Shown: positions 25,516-33,779, counted from the stretch's first letter. The stretch is 64,000 bases of DNA from Planctomycetota bacterium (GCA_029259635.1 JAJDEU010000001.1:153609-217608), one strand, 5' to 3'. Numbers and translations are program-made. Notes: generated by a model from the sequence alone, not told the origin.

Positions 25516-26079
25516 TCAGCGCTCGCTGAGCTTCTCAAGCGTCTTTCGAATCCAGCGGAGCCTGGCCTGGGTGACGGCTCGACAACCATCCGCCGCCATC
25601 TGCTCCCAGAAGGAGCCGCTTTCTTGGAGTTGGCGCCGACCACCGTGGGTCTCTTGCAGCTCCTCCTCGAGCAGCTTCTCAGCGCTCAATAAGAATGCCT
25701 TCTGTTTTGCGGTGGTCAGCGTTCCGAGAAAGGGCATGCGCGTTCGAAGGGGATCGAAGGTGACGGAAGCCACCCACTCCGAAAGAGGCGGTCCTAGCCA
25801 ACGCTTCAGCTCGTTGATCCCGGCGGGGGTGATCGAATAGGCACGCCGGACTCCACTACCACGCGGGCTGTCTTCGGCCGCGAGGAGTCCACGAGCGTGG
25901 AGCTTCTTCATGAGCGGATAGATCGCGCCCGCGCTGCCGCTCCAATGCGAGGAACGCGAGAGCCGGTACAGCTCGCTAATCCCGTGAGCTGTGGATCCGG
26001 GGCTGTCCTGAACCATGCCGAGAACTCCTCCCTCGAGTTCGCTGAGAGGGGAGGCTGACGCTGGATTGGCTTTAGGCAT
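25516..26079 (-). CDS. PadR-family transcription regulator
   Basis: The 187-residue protein carries a PadR winged helix: LSELEGGVLGMVQDSPGS, TAHGISELYRLSRSSHWSGS and AGAIYPLMKKLHARGLL, with SITPAGINELKRWL as the wing and linker. The C-terminal helices (about residues 110-187) resemble the dimerisation domain of the Vir_act_alpha_C type. PadR proteins usually repress a neighbouring gene and their own. A perfect 11-bp inverted repeat is centred 47 bp upstream, and the NIPSNAP gene lies divergently, so it probably controls both. Confidence 0.88.
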   Translation of the reverse strand: MPKANPASASPLSELEGGVLGMVQDSPGSTAHGISELYRLSRSSHWSGSAGAIYPLMKKLHARGLLAAEDSPRGSGVRRAYSITPAGINELKRWLGPPLSEWVASVTFDPLRTRMPFLGTLTTAKQKAFLLSAEKLLEEELQETHGGRRQLQESGSFWEQMAADGCRAVTQARLRWIRKTLEKLSER

Positions 26080-26110
26080 GAATTGAGTAAGAGGTCGATA
26101 AGCTCAAACC

Positions 26111-26141
26111 TACGGATCGTAAGTATAACCTACGATCCGTA
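26111..26141. promoter_or_regulatory. Candidate PadR operator
   Basis: TACGGATCGTA (26111-26121) and its exact inverse complement TACGATCCGTA (26131-26141) are separated by 9 bp, so the centres of the half-sites are 20 bp apart, about two helical turns. It starts 32 bp upstream of the padR ATG and lies 104 bp upstream of the divergent gene. Sequence evidence is strong; the link to PadR is inferred from position. Confidence 0.68.
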
Positions 26142-26245
26142 AGAAGGGTTGGTGGGGATGAGAACGGTCGCGTGCAGGCCGATCGGCCCGGCGACCACTC
26201 CAGAAACGTCCGCATCCGGTCGGACAGTCCAACCGTCACTCAACC

Positions 26246-27061
26246 ATGAACATATTCAGGAACGCCCTTCTCTTCATCCCCCAATCCTCACGGTTTCTCT
26301 CACTCTTCCTTGCTCTAGGTCTCTGCCTCGCGCTGATCCAGCCCGCCGACACTTCGCGACTAGACTTGACCGTGACCTATACGGGCCCCGAAGGCATCGA
26401 TGCCGAGCACCCGATTACCGTCCTCCTGTTCGATGGACCGGACATGTCAGGGGGTAGCAAAATGGTCGCCGCCGGGCACCTCAACGAAAATGGAGGAGTT
26501 CTAACCTGGTCGGGGCTGCCGAAGGTGGTCTACATCCTCGCGATATACGATCCCTTGGGAAACTTCACCGGCTTATCCGGAATCATTCCGGGAAGCGTAA
26601 TCGGCCTATTCTCGGTCGAAGACAGCCAAGAGGCAGCTCCCGTAGAAGTGGGTAAGCGAACGAAACTGAACTTCGAGTTTGACGACTCGCAGCGACTTCC
26701 CGGCGACCCCGCCACCGCAGTCCCTCTCGCTGTCAGAAACGCCGAAAAAGGTGTTGTTGAGATCCGCAAGTACACCATTAGGGATGGCATGCGCGATGAG
26801 TTCATCGACTTCTTCGAGAACAAGACGCTTGAGCAACAGAAGAAGGTCGGTCTGCGCGTAGTCGGACAATTCCGATCGCTCGAAAATGAAAACCAATTCG
26901 TGTGGATTCGAGCGTACGCCTCGCAAAAGGAGCGCGCTAAGCAGTTGCGCGACTACTACCTTGGACCAGACTGGATCCAGGTCCAGGACGAAGCGGGCGC
27001 TCTCATCGCTGACACCGAAGTCATTCTGGTCGCTCCCACATCGGCCTCCAAAATTCGGTGA
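26246..27061 (+). CDS. Exported protein with a C-terminal NIPSNAP domain
   Basis: The 271-residue protein begins with a long signal or anchor region (about residues 1-35, SLFLALGLCLALIQPADTS). A beta-sandwich-like domain follows (LDLTVTYTGPEGIDAEHPIT to about residue 150, similar to small carbohydrate-binding-like folds). A NIPSNAP / ABM-type ferredoxin-like domain completes it: VVEIRKYTIRDGMRDEFIDF, then GQFRSLENENQFVWIRAY and YYLGPDW. The function of NIPSNAP in bacteria is unknown. Its stop is 3 bp before P1 copy 4. It is probably regulated by the PadR protein next to it. Confidence 0.75.
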   Translation: MNIFRNALLFIPQSSRFLSLFLALGLCLALIQPADTSRLDLTVTYTGPEGIDAEHPITVLLFDGPDMSGGSKMVAAGHLNENGGVLTWSGLPKVVYILAIYDPLGNFTGLSGIIPGSVIGLFSVEDSQEAAPVEVGKRTKLNFEFDDSQRLPGDPATAVPLAVRNAEKGVVEIRKYTIRDGMRDEFIDFFENKTLEQQKKVGLRVVGQFRSLENENQFVWIRAYASQKERAKQLRDYYLGPDWIQVQDEAGALIADTEVILVAPTSASKIR

Positions 27062-27064
27062 GCG

Positions 27065-27203
27065 GATACGGAGTCAGGCTCCAGTCGGCACCTCAGGTCG
27101 TGATCGGTACCGTACAAACCGCTGTCGAGCTTTGATAAGTCAGGGAGGGTTCGTGCGGTACCGATCACGACCTGAGGTGCCGACTGGAGCCTGACTCCGT
27201 ATC
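27065..27203. repeat. P1 palindromic element, copy 4, between convergent genes
   Basis: This 139-bp copy lies in the opposite orientation to copies 1-3, judged by its asymmetric centre. It fills the space between the NIPSNAP stop (27059-27061) and the egtB stop, whose TGA (27202-27204, minus strand) shares its GA with the element end. Both arms read CAGGTCGTGAT where copies 1-3 read CAGGTTGTGAT in both arms, a paired change. Confidence 0.85.
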
Positions 27204-28491
27204 ACCGAGCGAGTCGAACGCCCGCGAACATCCAGCGCTGGTGGGGATAGTAGAAGTTTCGGTAGGTCGGCCGCATGTGCGCTCGCGGCGTTACACAACT
27301 TCCGCCGCGCAGGACGAGTTGGTTGATCATGAACTTGCCGTTGTACTCGCCCAAGTGACCGCCGTAGGGCTCGTAGCCCGGGTACGGAGAGTAGGGGCTC
27401 GTCGTCCACTCCCACACGTCACCGAATAGCTGTGCGGGTGTCCCCGTGGGCGCCGCGCCGTCGAGGGGCAGCGGGTGCAGCGCGCCCGACTCGAGATAGG
27501 TTGCGCTGGGAGGTTGTTGCCCGGTGTGACCTTCTGCGGCGTGCTCCCATTCGAACTCGCTCGGCAGACGGCAGCCGGCCCACCTGGCGTAGGCGTCGGC
27601 CTCGTAGTAGCTCACGTGGCAGACCGGCTCAGCGGGATCGATTGCGCGACGGCCTCCGAGGGTCAACACGGTCCAGCCCTTTCCGGCCAGCTCCCAGTAG
27701 AGCGGTGCGCGCCAGCCCTCGCTCTGCACGAGGTCCCAGCCATCCGCAAGCCAGAACTCCGAACGCTCGTAGCCCCGATCCTCGATGAAGGCCAGGAACT
27801 CGCCCGACGCAACCAGCCGCGACGCGAGCTCGAACGGTTGCAGATGAAGGGTGTGCCGCGGCCGCTCGTTGTCAAAGGCAAAACCGTCCGGCGAGCAGCC
27901 CGCATGCACGCGTCCACCCTCGAACGGTATCCAATCATGGGCTGCGACGGATCCAACGTGTGGGCGAGTTTTCTGATCGCGATAGGCCGGTGGCGCGGCG
28001 TTTTGCGACAGCACGTGTTTGGCGTCCATCAGGAGCAGCTCTTGATGTTGCTGTTCGTGATGCAATCCGATGTTGAGCGCCGGGGCCAGCTGGCGGATAG
28101 TTTCAACGTCGCCCTCATCGAGAAGAGCTTTGATTGCGGAGTCAACGTAGTGCCGATAGGCCATGACCTCGCTCACGGTCGGCCTCGAGAGTAGTCCACG
28201 TCGGTCCCGCGGGAAGGGGGCGCCGAAGGACTGATAGTAGGAGTTGAAGAGCGCGTTGAAATTCTCGTCGAAGGGCGCGTAGTCGGGACAGCTGCGCTCG
28301 AGGACGAGTTTCTCGAAGAACCACGACGTGTGAGCCAGGTGCCACTTCGTCGGACTGACGTCGGGCATGGTCTGAACCACCATGTCCTCGATCTCAAGCG
28401 GGTGGACCAGGTCCTCGGTTTGCGTGCGGACCCGCTCGAAGCTGCGGATGAGCTGTGCGCGGTCTTCAAGTTCGGACAACAGGACAGTCAT
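27202..28491 (-). CDS. egtB: EgtB-type sulfoxide synthase (ergothioneine pathway)
   Basis: EgtB uses non-heme iron and oxygen to join a thiol (gamma-Glu-Cys or Cys) to trimethylhistidine. The 429-residue protein has an N-terminal DinB-like domain with iron ligands in HLAHTSWF (His54) and HHEQQHQE (His145 and His149). A C-terminal formylglycine-enzyme-like domain follows (WEWTTSPYSPYPGYEPY, VLRGGSCVTP, FYYPHQRWMFAGVRLAR). The start at 28491 overlaps the upstream gene's TGA (ATGA). No egtD methyltransferase is in the window; its substrate must come from another locus. The C-terminal RLAR fits the family end. Confidence 0.87.
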   Translation of the reverse strand: MTVLLSELEDRAQLIRSFERVRTQTEDLVHPLEIEDMVVQTMPDVSPTKWHLAHTSWFFEKLVLERSCPDYAPFDENFNALFNSYYQSFGAPFPRDRRGLLSRPTVSEVMAYRHYVDSAIKALLDEGDVETIRQLAPALNIGLHHEQQHQELLLMDAKHVLSQNAAPPAYRDQKTRPHVGSVAAHDWIPFEGGRVHAGCSPDGFAFDNERPRHTLHLQPFELASRLVASGEFLAFIEDRGYERSEFWLADGWDLVQSEGWRAPLYWELAGKGWTVLTLGGRRAIDPAEPVCHVSYYEADAYARWAGCRLPSEFEWEHAAEGHTGQQPPSATYLESGALHPLPLDGAAPTGTPAQLFGDVWEWTTSPYSPYPGYEPYGGHLGEYNGKFMINQLVLRGGSCVTPRAHMRPTYRNFYYPHQRWMFAGVRLAR

Positions 28492-29408
28492 GATGAGGTG
28501 CTCAACTGCGGAAAGGGCTCGGTCGTGATTTGGCCGAGTCTGCACAGGGCTCGGCGTTCGTCGGCGTAGGCTGCGTCATCAATAGGAGCGCAGCGCTCCA
28601 GTCCGAACGCGGGCGAAATACGGTCGCGAACTCGACGATGATCGAGTTCCATCAAGGCTGCGCCGATCTTCGTCGCCCAGCTCGCGCCAAGTGCGGTGCG
28701 AACGACTACGGGCTGGATGGGGAAGGGACCCAAGGAGTCGAGGACTCGCAGCTGGCCGCGCAGGTCGGGGCGCTCGCGCAGAAGCAGGCGGAGCGCAATC
28801 GAGTCGATCGTCGCGACGTCAATCGATCCGGCGAGAATTTTTTCGATCGAGGCGTGGTGCGAGCCCGTGCGGACGTGGCTGTGAAAGAAGTCGGGCTTCC
28901 TCCCCAGCTCGCTCAGCTTTTGCAGGACCGCGAAATAGCCGGACAGCGAGCACTCGTCGTTATAGCCCCAAGACGCTCCAGCCAACTCGGTGAAGTGGCT
29001 GGCATGGTTGTCCGACCGGACGACGACCTCGGAGAAATACACCGGTTCACCGCCGCCGCGCTCGTCGCGAAAGACGAAACCGGCCGGGACGAGTTGAATG
29101 GAAGGTTTGGGCCGCGCGCGCAAGTACAGGTAGGACGGCGAGCACAAAAAGCCGATGTCTGCTCGGCCCTCGGCGAAGGGGTCAACGTCGCCGTGCATGG
29201 GGCCGGACAACCGACTCTCCGAGTGCAGGGCGATCGAACAGCCGAGCGAGCGTTCGAGGTGATGGACGACCGCTTCGAAGAATGCCAGCGGAATGCCAGG
29301 CGCGAGGTAAGTCACCGCGCGCAGGTCGCTGTTCGGGCTTCCGTTCGCGCTCCCGTTCGGCAGCGGGCGTGGGCAAGGTGAGTGCAAATCAGCTTGGTCC
29401 ATGCTCAA
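28488..29408 (-). CDS. PhnD/SsuA-like ligand-binding protein without a signal peptide
   Basis: The 306-residue protein has a periplasmic-binding-protein-like fold of the phosphonate/phosphite binding (PhnD) type: RAVTYLAPGIPLAFFEAVVH, then ADIGFLCSPSYLYLR, SEVVVRSDNHASHFTELAGA and GSHHASIEKILAGSIDVATI. The first 30 residues are Ser/Pro/Asn-rich with no hydrophobic core, so it may be cytoplasmic, unlike transporter partners. It overlaps egtB by four bases, so it is cotranscribed and translationally coupled. No permease or ATPase is next to it. The ligand is unknown; a role linked to ergothioneine precursors is only a guess. Confidence 0.72.
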   Translation of the reverse strand: MSMDQADLHSPCPRPLPNGSANGSPNSDLRAVTYLAPGIPLAFFEAVVHHLERSLGCSIALHSESRLSGPMHGDVDPFAEGRADIGFLCSPSYLYLRARPKPSIQLVPAGFVFRDERGGGEPVYFSEVVVRSDNHASHFTELAGASWGYNDECSLSGYFAVLQKLSELGRKPDFFHSHVRTGSHHASIEKILAGSIDVATIDSIALRLLLRERPDLRGQLRVLDSLGPFPIQPVVVRTALGASWATKIGAALMELDHRRVRDRISPAFGLERCAPIDDAAYADERRALCRLGQITTEPFPQLSTSS

Positions 29409-29527
29409 GTTCGCGCACTTCTCTGGTCAGCCGATTCTAACGAACGAGCCGAAATGCCGGATTGGGATCCGTGTGCTGCCCTTGTCAGGATAGGTTGCCC
29501 AGTAGGCTGCCTTTCGTCAAGAACCGC

Positions 29528-29669
29528 GATACGGAGTCAGGCTCCAGTCGGGCACACCCGGGGTTTGCCGGAACCGCACAACACCCGCCCAGCGTTTTAA
29601 AAAAACCCCGCGGTGCGGGGCGTCCCCGTACAACCCCGTCCGGCCCCGACTGGACCCTGACTCCGTATC
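29528..29669. repeat. P1 palindromic element, copy 5, diverged
   Basis: The 142-bp copy keeps both outer ends (GATACGGAGTCAGGCTCC at 29528; inverse ending at 29669) but the inner arms have drifted into a C/G-rich form with a TTTTAAAAAAA run. It starts one base outside the stop codon of the gene at 29671 (minus strand). Orientation cannot be set securely. It lies between that gene's 3' end and the promoter side of the egtB unit. Confidence 0.7.
29599..29620 (-). terminator. Intrinsic terminator inside P1 copy 5
   Basis: On the minus strand, CCCCGC, loop ACC and GCGGGG are followed by seven T. This is a textbook Rho-independent structure placed about 50 bp after the membrane-spermidine synthase fusion gene. 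Confidence 0.75.
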
Positions 29670-29670
29670 G

Positions 29671-31854
29671 CTACCAGAGCTCCATGGCGTGGAGCAGGTA
29701 GCTGTGATCGTCGGTCCAGATCGACATCGGGTCTTCCAGTTGTTCGAGATCTGTCTCGACAGCGTCGCCCTCGAAGAGCGCGAGCATCGCCGGATCGCGG
29801 GTGATCACGACCCAATCGGAACCGAAGGCTACCGGTCCCTCGTCCTCCTCTTCGCTCTCTTCGAAACAGACCTCGATGCTCTCAAGACCGCGCTCGTGAG
29901 CCAGAGCGCGAGCGACCGGCGCGAGCTCGACGTAGCGGTTACTGGTGTGGATTAAGAGCACGCCGCCGGGTTCGAGGTGGTTCCAGTAGAGCTCGAAGGC
30001 TTCGCGAGTCAGCAGGTGAACCGGGATCGCGTCTCCGCTGAAGGCGTCGACGATGAGGTAGTCGTAGCGGTTGGAGCCGGAGTCATCGAGCTCGCGCTGC
30101 AAGGAGACGCGCGCGTCGCCGAGCACGACCTCCACTTGAGCCTCGGACTCCCGGATGTACCTAAAGTCTTCCGCGGCGATCGTCGCCACCAGCGGATCGA
30201 TCTCATAGAAGCGAAAGAAATCACCCGGCTCTCCATAGGCCGCGATGGTTCCGGTACCGAGCCCGATCGCACCGACGCGCCGGCCCAAGAATGAGCGCTG
30301 AGAGAGGGCACGACCCATACCGCTCTGGCGAGCGTAGTACGTCGTTGGCTCCTTGCGCATTATCGGCTCGACGTACTGAACGCCGTGGCAAATGTTGCCG
30401 TGGTAGAGCGTGCGGCGCTGGTCGAGATCTTCGCCGCGCTCGTAAATACTGAGCACGCCGTAGAACCCGCGCCGCGTGGAATGCGCCCCTCGAACTTCGT
30501 CGATGGAGTGCTCGAGCAGAGAGACTTCGAGAGCGGTGAGTGCGGCGATCCAGTACATCACGGCGCGCGCGCGGTGGATCACGGTCTTGGGCTTGTCGTG
30601 CGCGAGCAGCGAGAGCGCAATCAAAAAGGCGCTGCCCCAATAGGCGATGGGGAGCTCCCAATAGCCGTTGAAGATGCGTGGAGCGAGCAGTCCGACGAAG
30701 CAGCCTCCGAGAGCGCCTCCGATCGAGATCGTCAGGTAGTAGCCCGTCAGCCGCGTGGCTGGCGGTCGCATGAGATAGAGCTCGCCGAACAGTGCGCGAC
30801 AGAGGAAAAAGATCGTCGCCATGTAGACCGCAAGGCGAACCAGGATCTCTGGAGCTTCGCTGTCCTGCTCGAGATGCATGACCCAGACACTCGCAGTTAC
30901 TCCGACGGCCGCGAGCACGATCCACGCGGCACGTCCGAGGCTGGGTCCTGCGGAGAAAGCGAGCGCGAAGGCCATCAGGTAGAGCCCGATCGGAAGGACC
31001 CACAGGAGGGGAACCGGCGCGATGTCCTGCGTGATGCGGCTGGATGTTGCGATTAAGAGCACGGAGGCGAATGCGGGAATCGCGAGCCACATAAGTCGCG
31101 CGAAGAGCGGGTGCTTGGGGTCAGTGCTCTCGACGGAATTGGATTCGGCGACCGGATCGAGCGCGGGTCGTTGAAGCGCGGCGCGAGAAAAGGCTCTCCA
31201 GACGCCGAGGCTCACGAGAACGAGACCGATGTAGAGCGCCGACCAGAGCACGCTCTGATCTTTCAAGCCGAGCAGCGGTTCGAGCAAGAAGGGATAGGCC
31301 AATAGCCCGAGCAGCGAGCCGAAGTTCGAGATTCCGTAGAGCCGATAGGCCGCCCCGCCTTTCACGTGTGCGAACCAAGACTGCACCAGTGGTGAGGTGC
31401 CGCAGAGCAGCAGAAAGGGCAAGCCGACCTGGCGGAAGAGAAAGGCGAGCAGAAGGAGCGCGGGGTCTTCGCTCGCGCTGGCCGCGACGTTCGAATCCGA
31501 CAGAATCGGAATGGTCAGAGCGGAGAGAAGGAGTAGGCCGCCGTGAACGATCGGCTGCTGCCGGAGAGGGAGAACGCGCGCGACAAAGTGCGCGTAGGCG
31601 TAGCCGAGGGTGAGCGTGGCCTGGAAGAAGACGAGGCAGATCGTCCAGACCGAGGAGCCGCCGCCAAATCGCGGGAGTAAGAAGCGCGCGGCGAGAGGCT
31701 GTACCAAGAACGACAGAAAGGCCGCTAGAAAGACGAAGCCGAAGACGAGCGCGGTCAACGAGCGAGTGGATGAATCTCTGGCGAGTCCCGCAGAGCTTCT
31801 CGGCACTGGATCCAGCTGTTCGAGCGAGCGCTCGTTTCGACCGGTGCCTTTCAC
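29671..31854 (-). CDS. Membrane protein fused to a spermidine synthase-like domain
   Basis: The 727-residue protein begins with about 13 predicted hydrophobic segments (residues about 30-450). A C-terminal Rossmann methyltransferase-like spermidine synthase domain follows: IGLGTGTIAAYGEPGDFFRF, then YEIDPLVATIAAED, RYDYLIVDAFSGDAIPVHLL and EPGGVLLIHTSNRY. The fused family is common in environmental bacteria and its true product is unclear; an aminopropyl transfer is not shown. The start overlaps the stop of the VOC gene (ATGA), so they are cotranscribed. It ends next to P1 copy 5. Confidence 0.85.
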   Translation of the reverse strand: MKGTGRNERSLEQLDPVPRSSAGLARDSSTRSLTALVFGFVFLAAFLSFLVQPLAARFLLPRFGGGSSVWTICLVFFQATLTLGYAYAHFVARVLPLRQQPIVHGGLLLLSALTIPILSDSNVAASASEDPALLLLAFLFRQVGLPFLLLCGTSPLVQSWFAHVKGGAAYRLYGISNFGSLLGLLAYPFLLEPLLGLKDQSVLWSALYIGLVLVSLGVWRAFSRAALQRPALDPVAESNSVESTDPKHPLFARLMWLAIPAFASVLLIATSSRITQDIAPVPLLWVLPIGLYLMAFALAFSAGPSLGRAAWIVLAAVGVTASVWVMHLEQDSEAPEILVRLAVYMATIFFLCRALFGELYLMRPPATRLTGYYLTISIGGALGGCFVGLLAPRIFNGYWELPIAYWGSAFLIALSLLAHDKPKTVIHRARAVMYWIAALTALEVSLLEHSIDEVRGAHSTRRGFYGVLSIYERGEDLDQRRTLYHGNICHGVQYVEPIMRKEPTTYYARQSGMGRALSQRSFLGRRVGAIGLGTGTIAAYGEPGDFFRFYEIDPLVATIAAEDFRYIRESEAQVEVVLGDARVSLQRELDDSGSNRYDYLIVDAFSGDAIPVHLLTREAFELYWNHLEPGGVLLIHTSNRYVELAPVARALAHERGLESIEVCFEESEEEDEGPVAFGSDWVVITRDPAMLALFEGDAVETDLEQLEDPMSIWTDDHSYLLHAMELW

Positions 31855-32270
31855 TCGCCGGACGCATCCGTGTGGACCCGTGTCGCAAAGTACCAGTGGT
31901 GACCCTCCGGATCCCGTACTCCGTAGCGGCGGTCGCCATAAGCTTGAGTCGCGGGCTCTTCAATCGTTTCCGCTCCAGCCGCTCGAGCCCGCTGATAGTG
32001 CGCGTCCAAGTCGTCGACGTAGATATACAGGCTCTGCGTGACCTGCCCCAAGCGCAACGGGTTTTGATAATCACCACCCGGCGATCCCATCATCACGACG
32101 GCCTCTTCCAGCTGCATTTCTGCATGCACAACTTTGCCGTCCGGACCGCGCTGGCTCTCGCGCTCCACAAGTCCGAACGCGCGCGCAAGCCACCCGAGCA
32201 TGGCTCCCGTATCCTCGTAGTTGAGATAGGGCGAGAGGCGCGGATAACCGAGGGGCGGAGGAGTGGCCAT
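31851..32270 (-). CDS. VOC (glyoxalase/bleomycin-resistance) family protein
   Basis: The 139-residue protein is a vicinal-oxygen-chelate fold: YPRLSPYLNYEDTGAMLGWL at the start and DPEGHHWYFATR at the end, with one paired beta-alpha-beta repeat in each half (QSLYIYVDDLDAHYQRARAA). Such proteins may be dioxygenases, lyases or binding proteins, often metal-dependent. The His/Glu metal set is not fully visible, so activity cannot be assigned. It overlaps the following membrane fusion gene by four bases. Confidence 0.85.
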   Translation of the reverse strand: MATPPPLGYPRLSPYLNYEDTGAMLGWLARAFGLVERESQRGPDGKVVHAEMQLEEAVVMMGSPGGDYQNPLRLGQVTQSLYIYVDDLDAHYQRARAAGAETIEEPATQAYGDRRYGVRDPEGHHWYFATRVHTDASGE

Positions 32271-32294
32271 AGGGGAATTTCGTTCTCAGATGAA

Positions 32295-33062
32295 TCAGTT
32301 TGCGGCGGAACTCGGAAGGAACAAGCGAGCGCCTGCGCCGAACCGAACGTTGTCCAGGTGACCGGAAACGGGTTGGTCTTGGAGAAGCGCGTGGATGTGG
32401 CTGCTCTGACCGTGGTGCGTCAGCTGGCCAGCGGAATCGGCGGCATAGAAGCCGACTAGGATGACGGCCGTGTTCTCACCGTTGAAGCGCCAGGGCTCTG
32501 GCCCGTCCGGATTCGCGATCGGGCAGGAGTGATTGAGGACGTGCAGGCCGAGCGCGGTTGCGGTGCCTTCGATGCGGAAGGGAAAGGGCTGGCTGATGTC
32601 GATTCGATCGGACTCCGCGAGGGTGCGAACGCAAAGCTCGAGCGCTTCGATGTCGTCCGCGGCTGGCAGTCGGTGCTCCTTCCACTCGAGGATATCGGCG
32701 ACGACGAGCAGGGTAGCTTGATCGTCTTCGGCCGGTATTCGCAGGTGGAGGCCATCGGGCGCGAGCGCATCCTGCACTTCCGCCAGGTGGAGTTTGCCGC
32801 CCACGATCGTGACTTCGGCGGCGAGGTCGGCCAGGGCACCGACGGCGAAGCTGTTCGGGCCGACGACATCGGCAAGAGTGACGCGGCCTTGCGTCTGACC
32901 GTTGCGGAGAACCTCTCGCATGCCGCCCCAGTGCCGAACCTGAAACTCGGCCCGGAGCGCGTTCGGCTCGGGAGCTGGTACCGCTGCACCGGCGCTCTCG
33001 GTCGCACATGCGGCGAATAAGAGCGGAGTGGCGGCAACGAGGAGGGACAGTCTTGAGGACAT
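32295..33062 (-). CDS. Acetolactate decarboxylase-like lipoprotein
   Basis: The 255-residue protein has a signal with lipobox LFAAC (Cys about residue 19). Its body matches the alpha-acetolactate decarboxylase fold: VGPNSFAVGALADLAAEVTI and GGKLHLAEV, and the C-terminal SSHIHALLQDQPVSGHLD, which carries the His pair that binds zinc in ALDC. The usual cytosolic ALDC is not lipid-anchored, so this is an unusual placement. I do not claim acetoin formation; no acetolactate synthase is nearby. It sits 24 bp upstream of the VOC gene on the same strand. Confidence 0.6.
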   Translation of the reverse strand: MSSRLSLLVAATPLLFAACATESAGAAVPAPEPNALRAEFQVRHWGGMREVLRNGQTQGRVTLADVVGPNSFAVGALADLAAEVTIVGGKLHLAEVQDALAPDGLHLRIPAEDDQATLLVVADILEWKEHRLPAADDIEALELCVRTLAESDRIDISQPFPFRIEGTATALGLHVLNHSCPIANPDGPEPWRFNGENTAVILVGFYAADSAGQLTHHGQSSHIHALLQDQPVSGHLDNVRFGAGARLFLPSSAAN

Positions 33063-33134
33063 GGCGACAAGTGTAGTCGGATGGGCTGGCGCAGCGCCAT
33101 TTGACTTCGCGCAGATGAGGCGCGTCGCGGATCG

Positions 33135-33725
33135 CTAGCGCTGACGCAGAATCGAGAGGACGCGCTCTCCTCGCGGGGAGAGGCGGTAGCCGATCTTCAG
33201 GCTCTCGGTTAATCCGAGCTCCTTCAGTTTGCGCACGTCGCGCTTGAACGCGAGCGTGTCGCGCCCGAGCTGCGCGGCGAGCTCGGAAGCTCGCACTTCC
33301 GGGTGGTCGCAGATGAGCACGAGAATTTCTTGCGTCCAGGGGCCTCGCTTGCAACGAGAGTCCAGTCGACGCAGCAGCTCGAGGATTCTTTCGCCTTCGC
33401 GAGCGCTGAACTTGTCCGCCCTGCGAAGTTTGATGCGCGAGTCGTTTCCCGCGAAACGCAATCGGATTCGATAGAGCGTGCCCTCCCGAGAACGCACTTC
33501 ATCGAGGAGCTCTTTGAGAGTGGGATAGCCGGCTTCTCGAGCCGCGTCGAGAGTGAGATCGCGAATCGCGAGCTTGTCCACGGCGTCGATCGCGATGACT
33601 CCGATCGCCGTTTTAAGACTTCCGCCCGCTCGAACGGTAGGGCGACGCCAACGCCGAAAGGCAGAGGTGATCGTTCCATCGCGAATACCTCGAAGGTGCT
33701 CCGATCGAATCAACATCAGACGCAA
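33135..33725 (-). CDS. ASCH-like domain fused to a winged helix
   Basis: The 196-residue protein starts MLIRSEHLRGIRDGTITSAF (after MRL) and runs through an RNA-binding-like ASCH domain to about residue 95 (TLKELLDEV, TLYRIRLRFAG). A C-terminal winged helix-turn-helix follows: ASELAAQLGRDTLAFKRDVR, KLKELGLTESLKIGYRLSPR. No catalytic motif is evident. A nucleic-acid-binding regulatory role is likely but unproven. It is read alone on the minus strand, between the kinase at 33780 and the lipoprotein gene. Confidence 0.65.
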   Translation of the reverse strand: MRLMLIRSEHLRGIRDGTITSAFRRWRRPTVRAGGSLKTAIGVIAIDAVDKLAIRDLTLDAAREAGYPTLKELLDEVRSREGTLYRIRLRFAGNDSRIKLRRADKFSAREGERILELLRRLDSRCKRGPWTQEILVLICDHPEVRASELAAQLGRDTLAFKRDVRKLKELGLTESLKIGYRLSPRGERVLSILRQR

Positions 33726-33779
33726 TCCTCGCGGCGGTGCAGCTGCCGACAGTGCAGCCGCCGAGAGCGCCGTAGTCTT

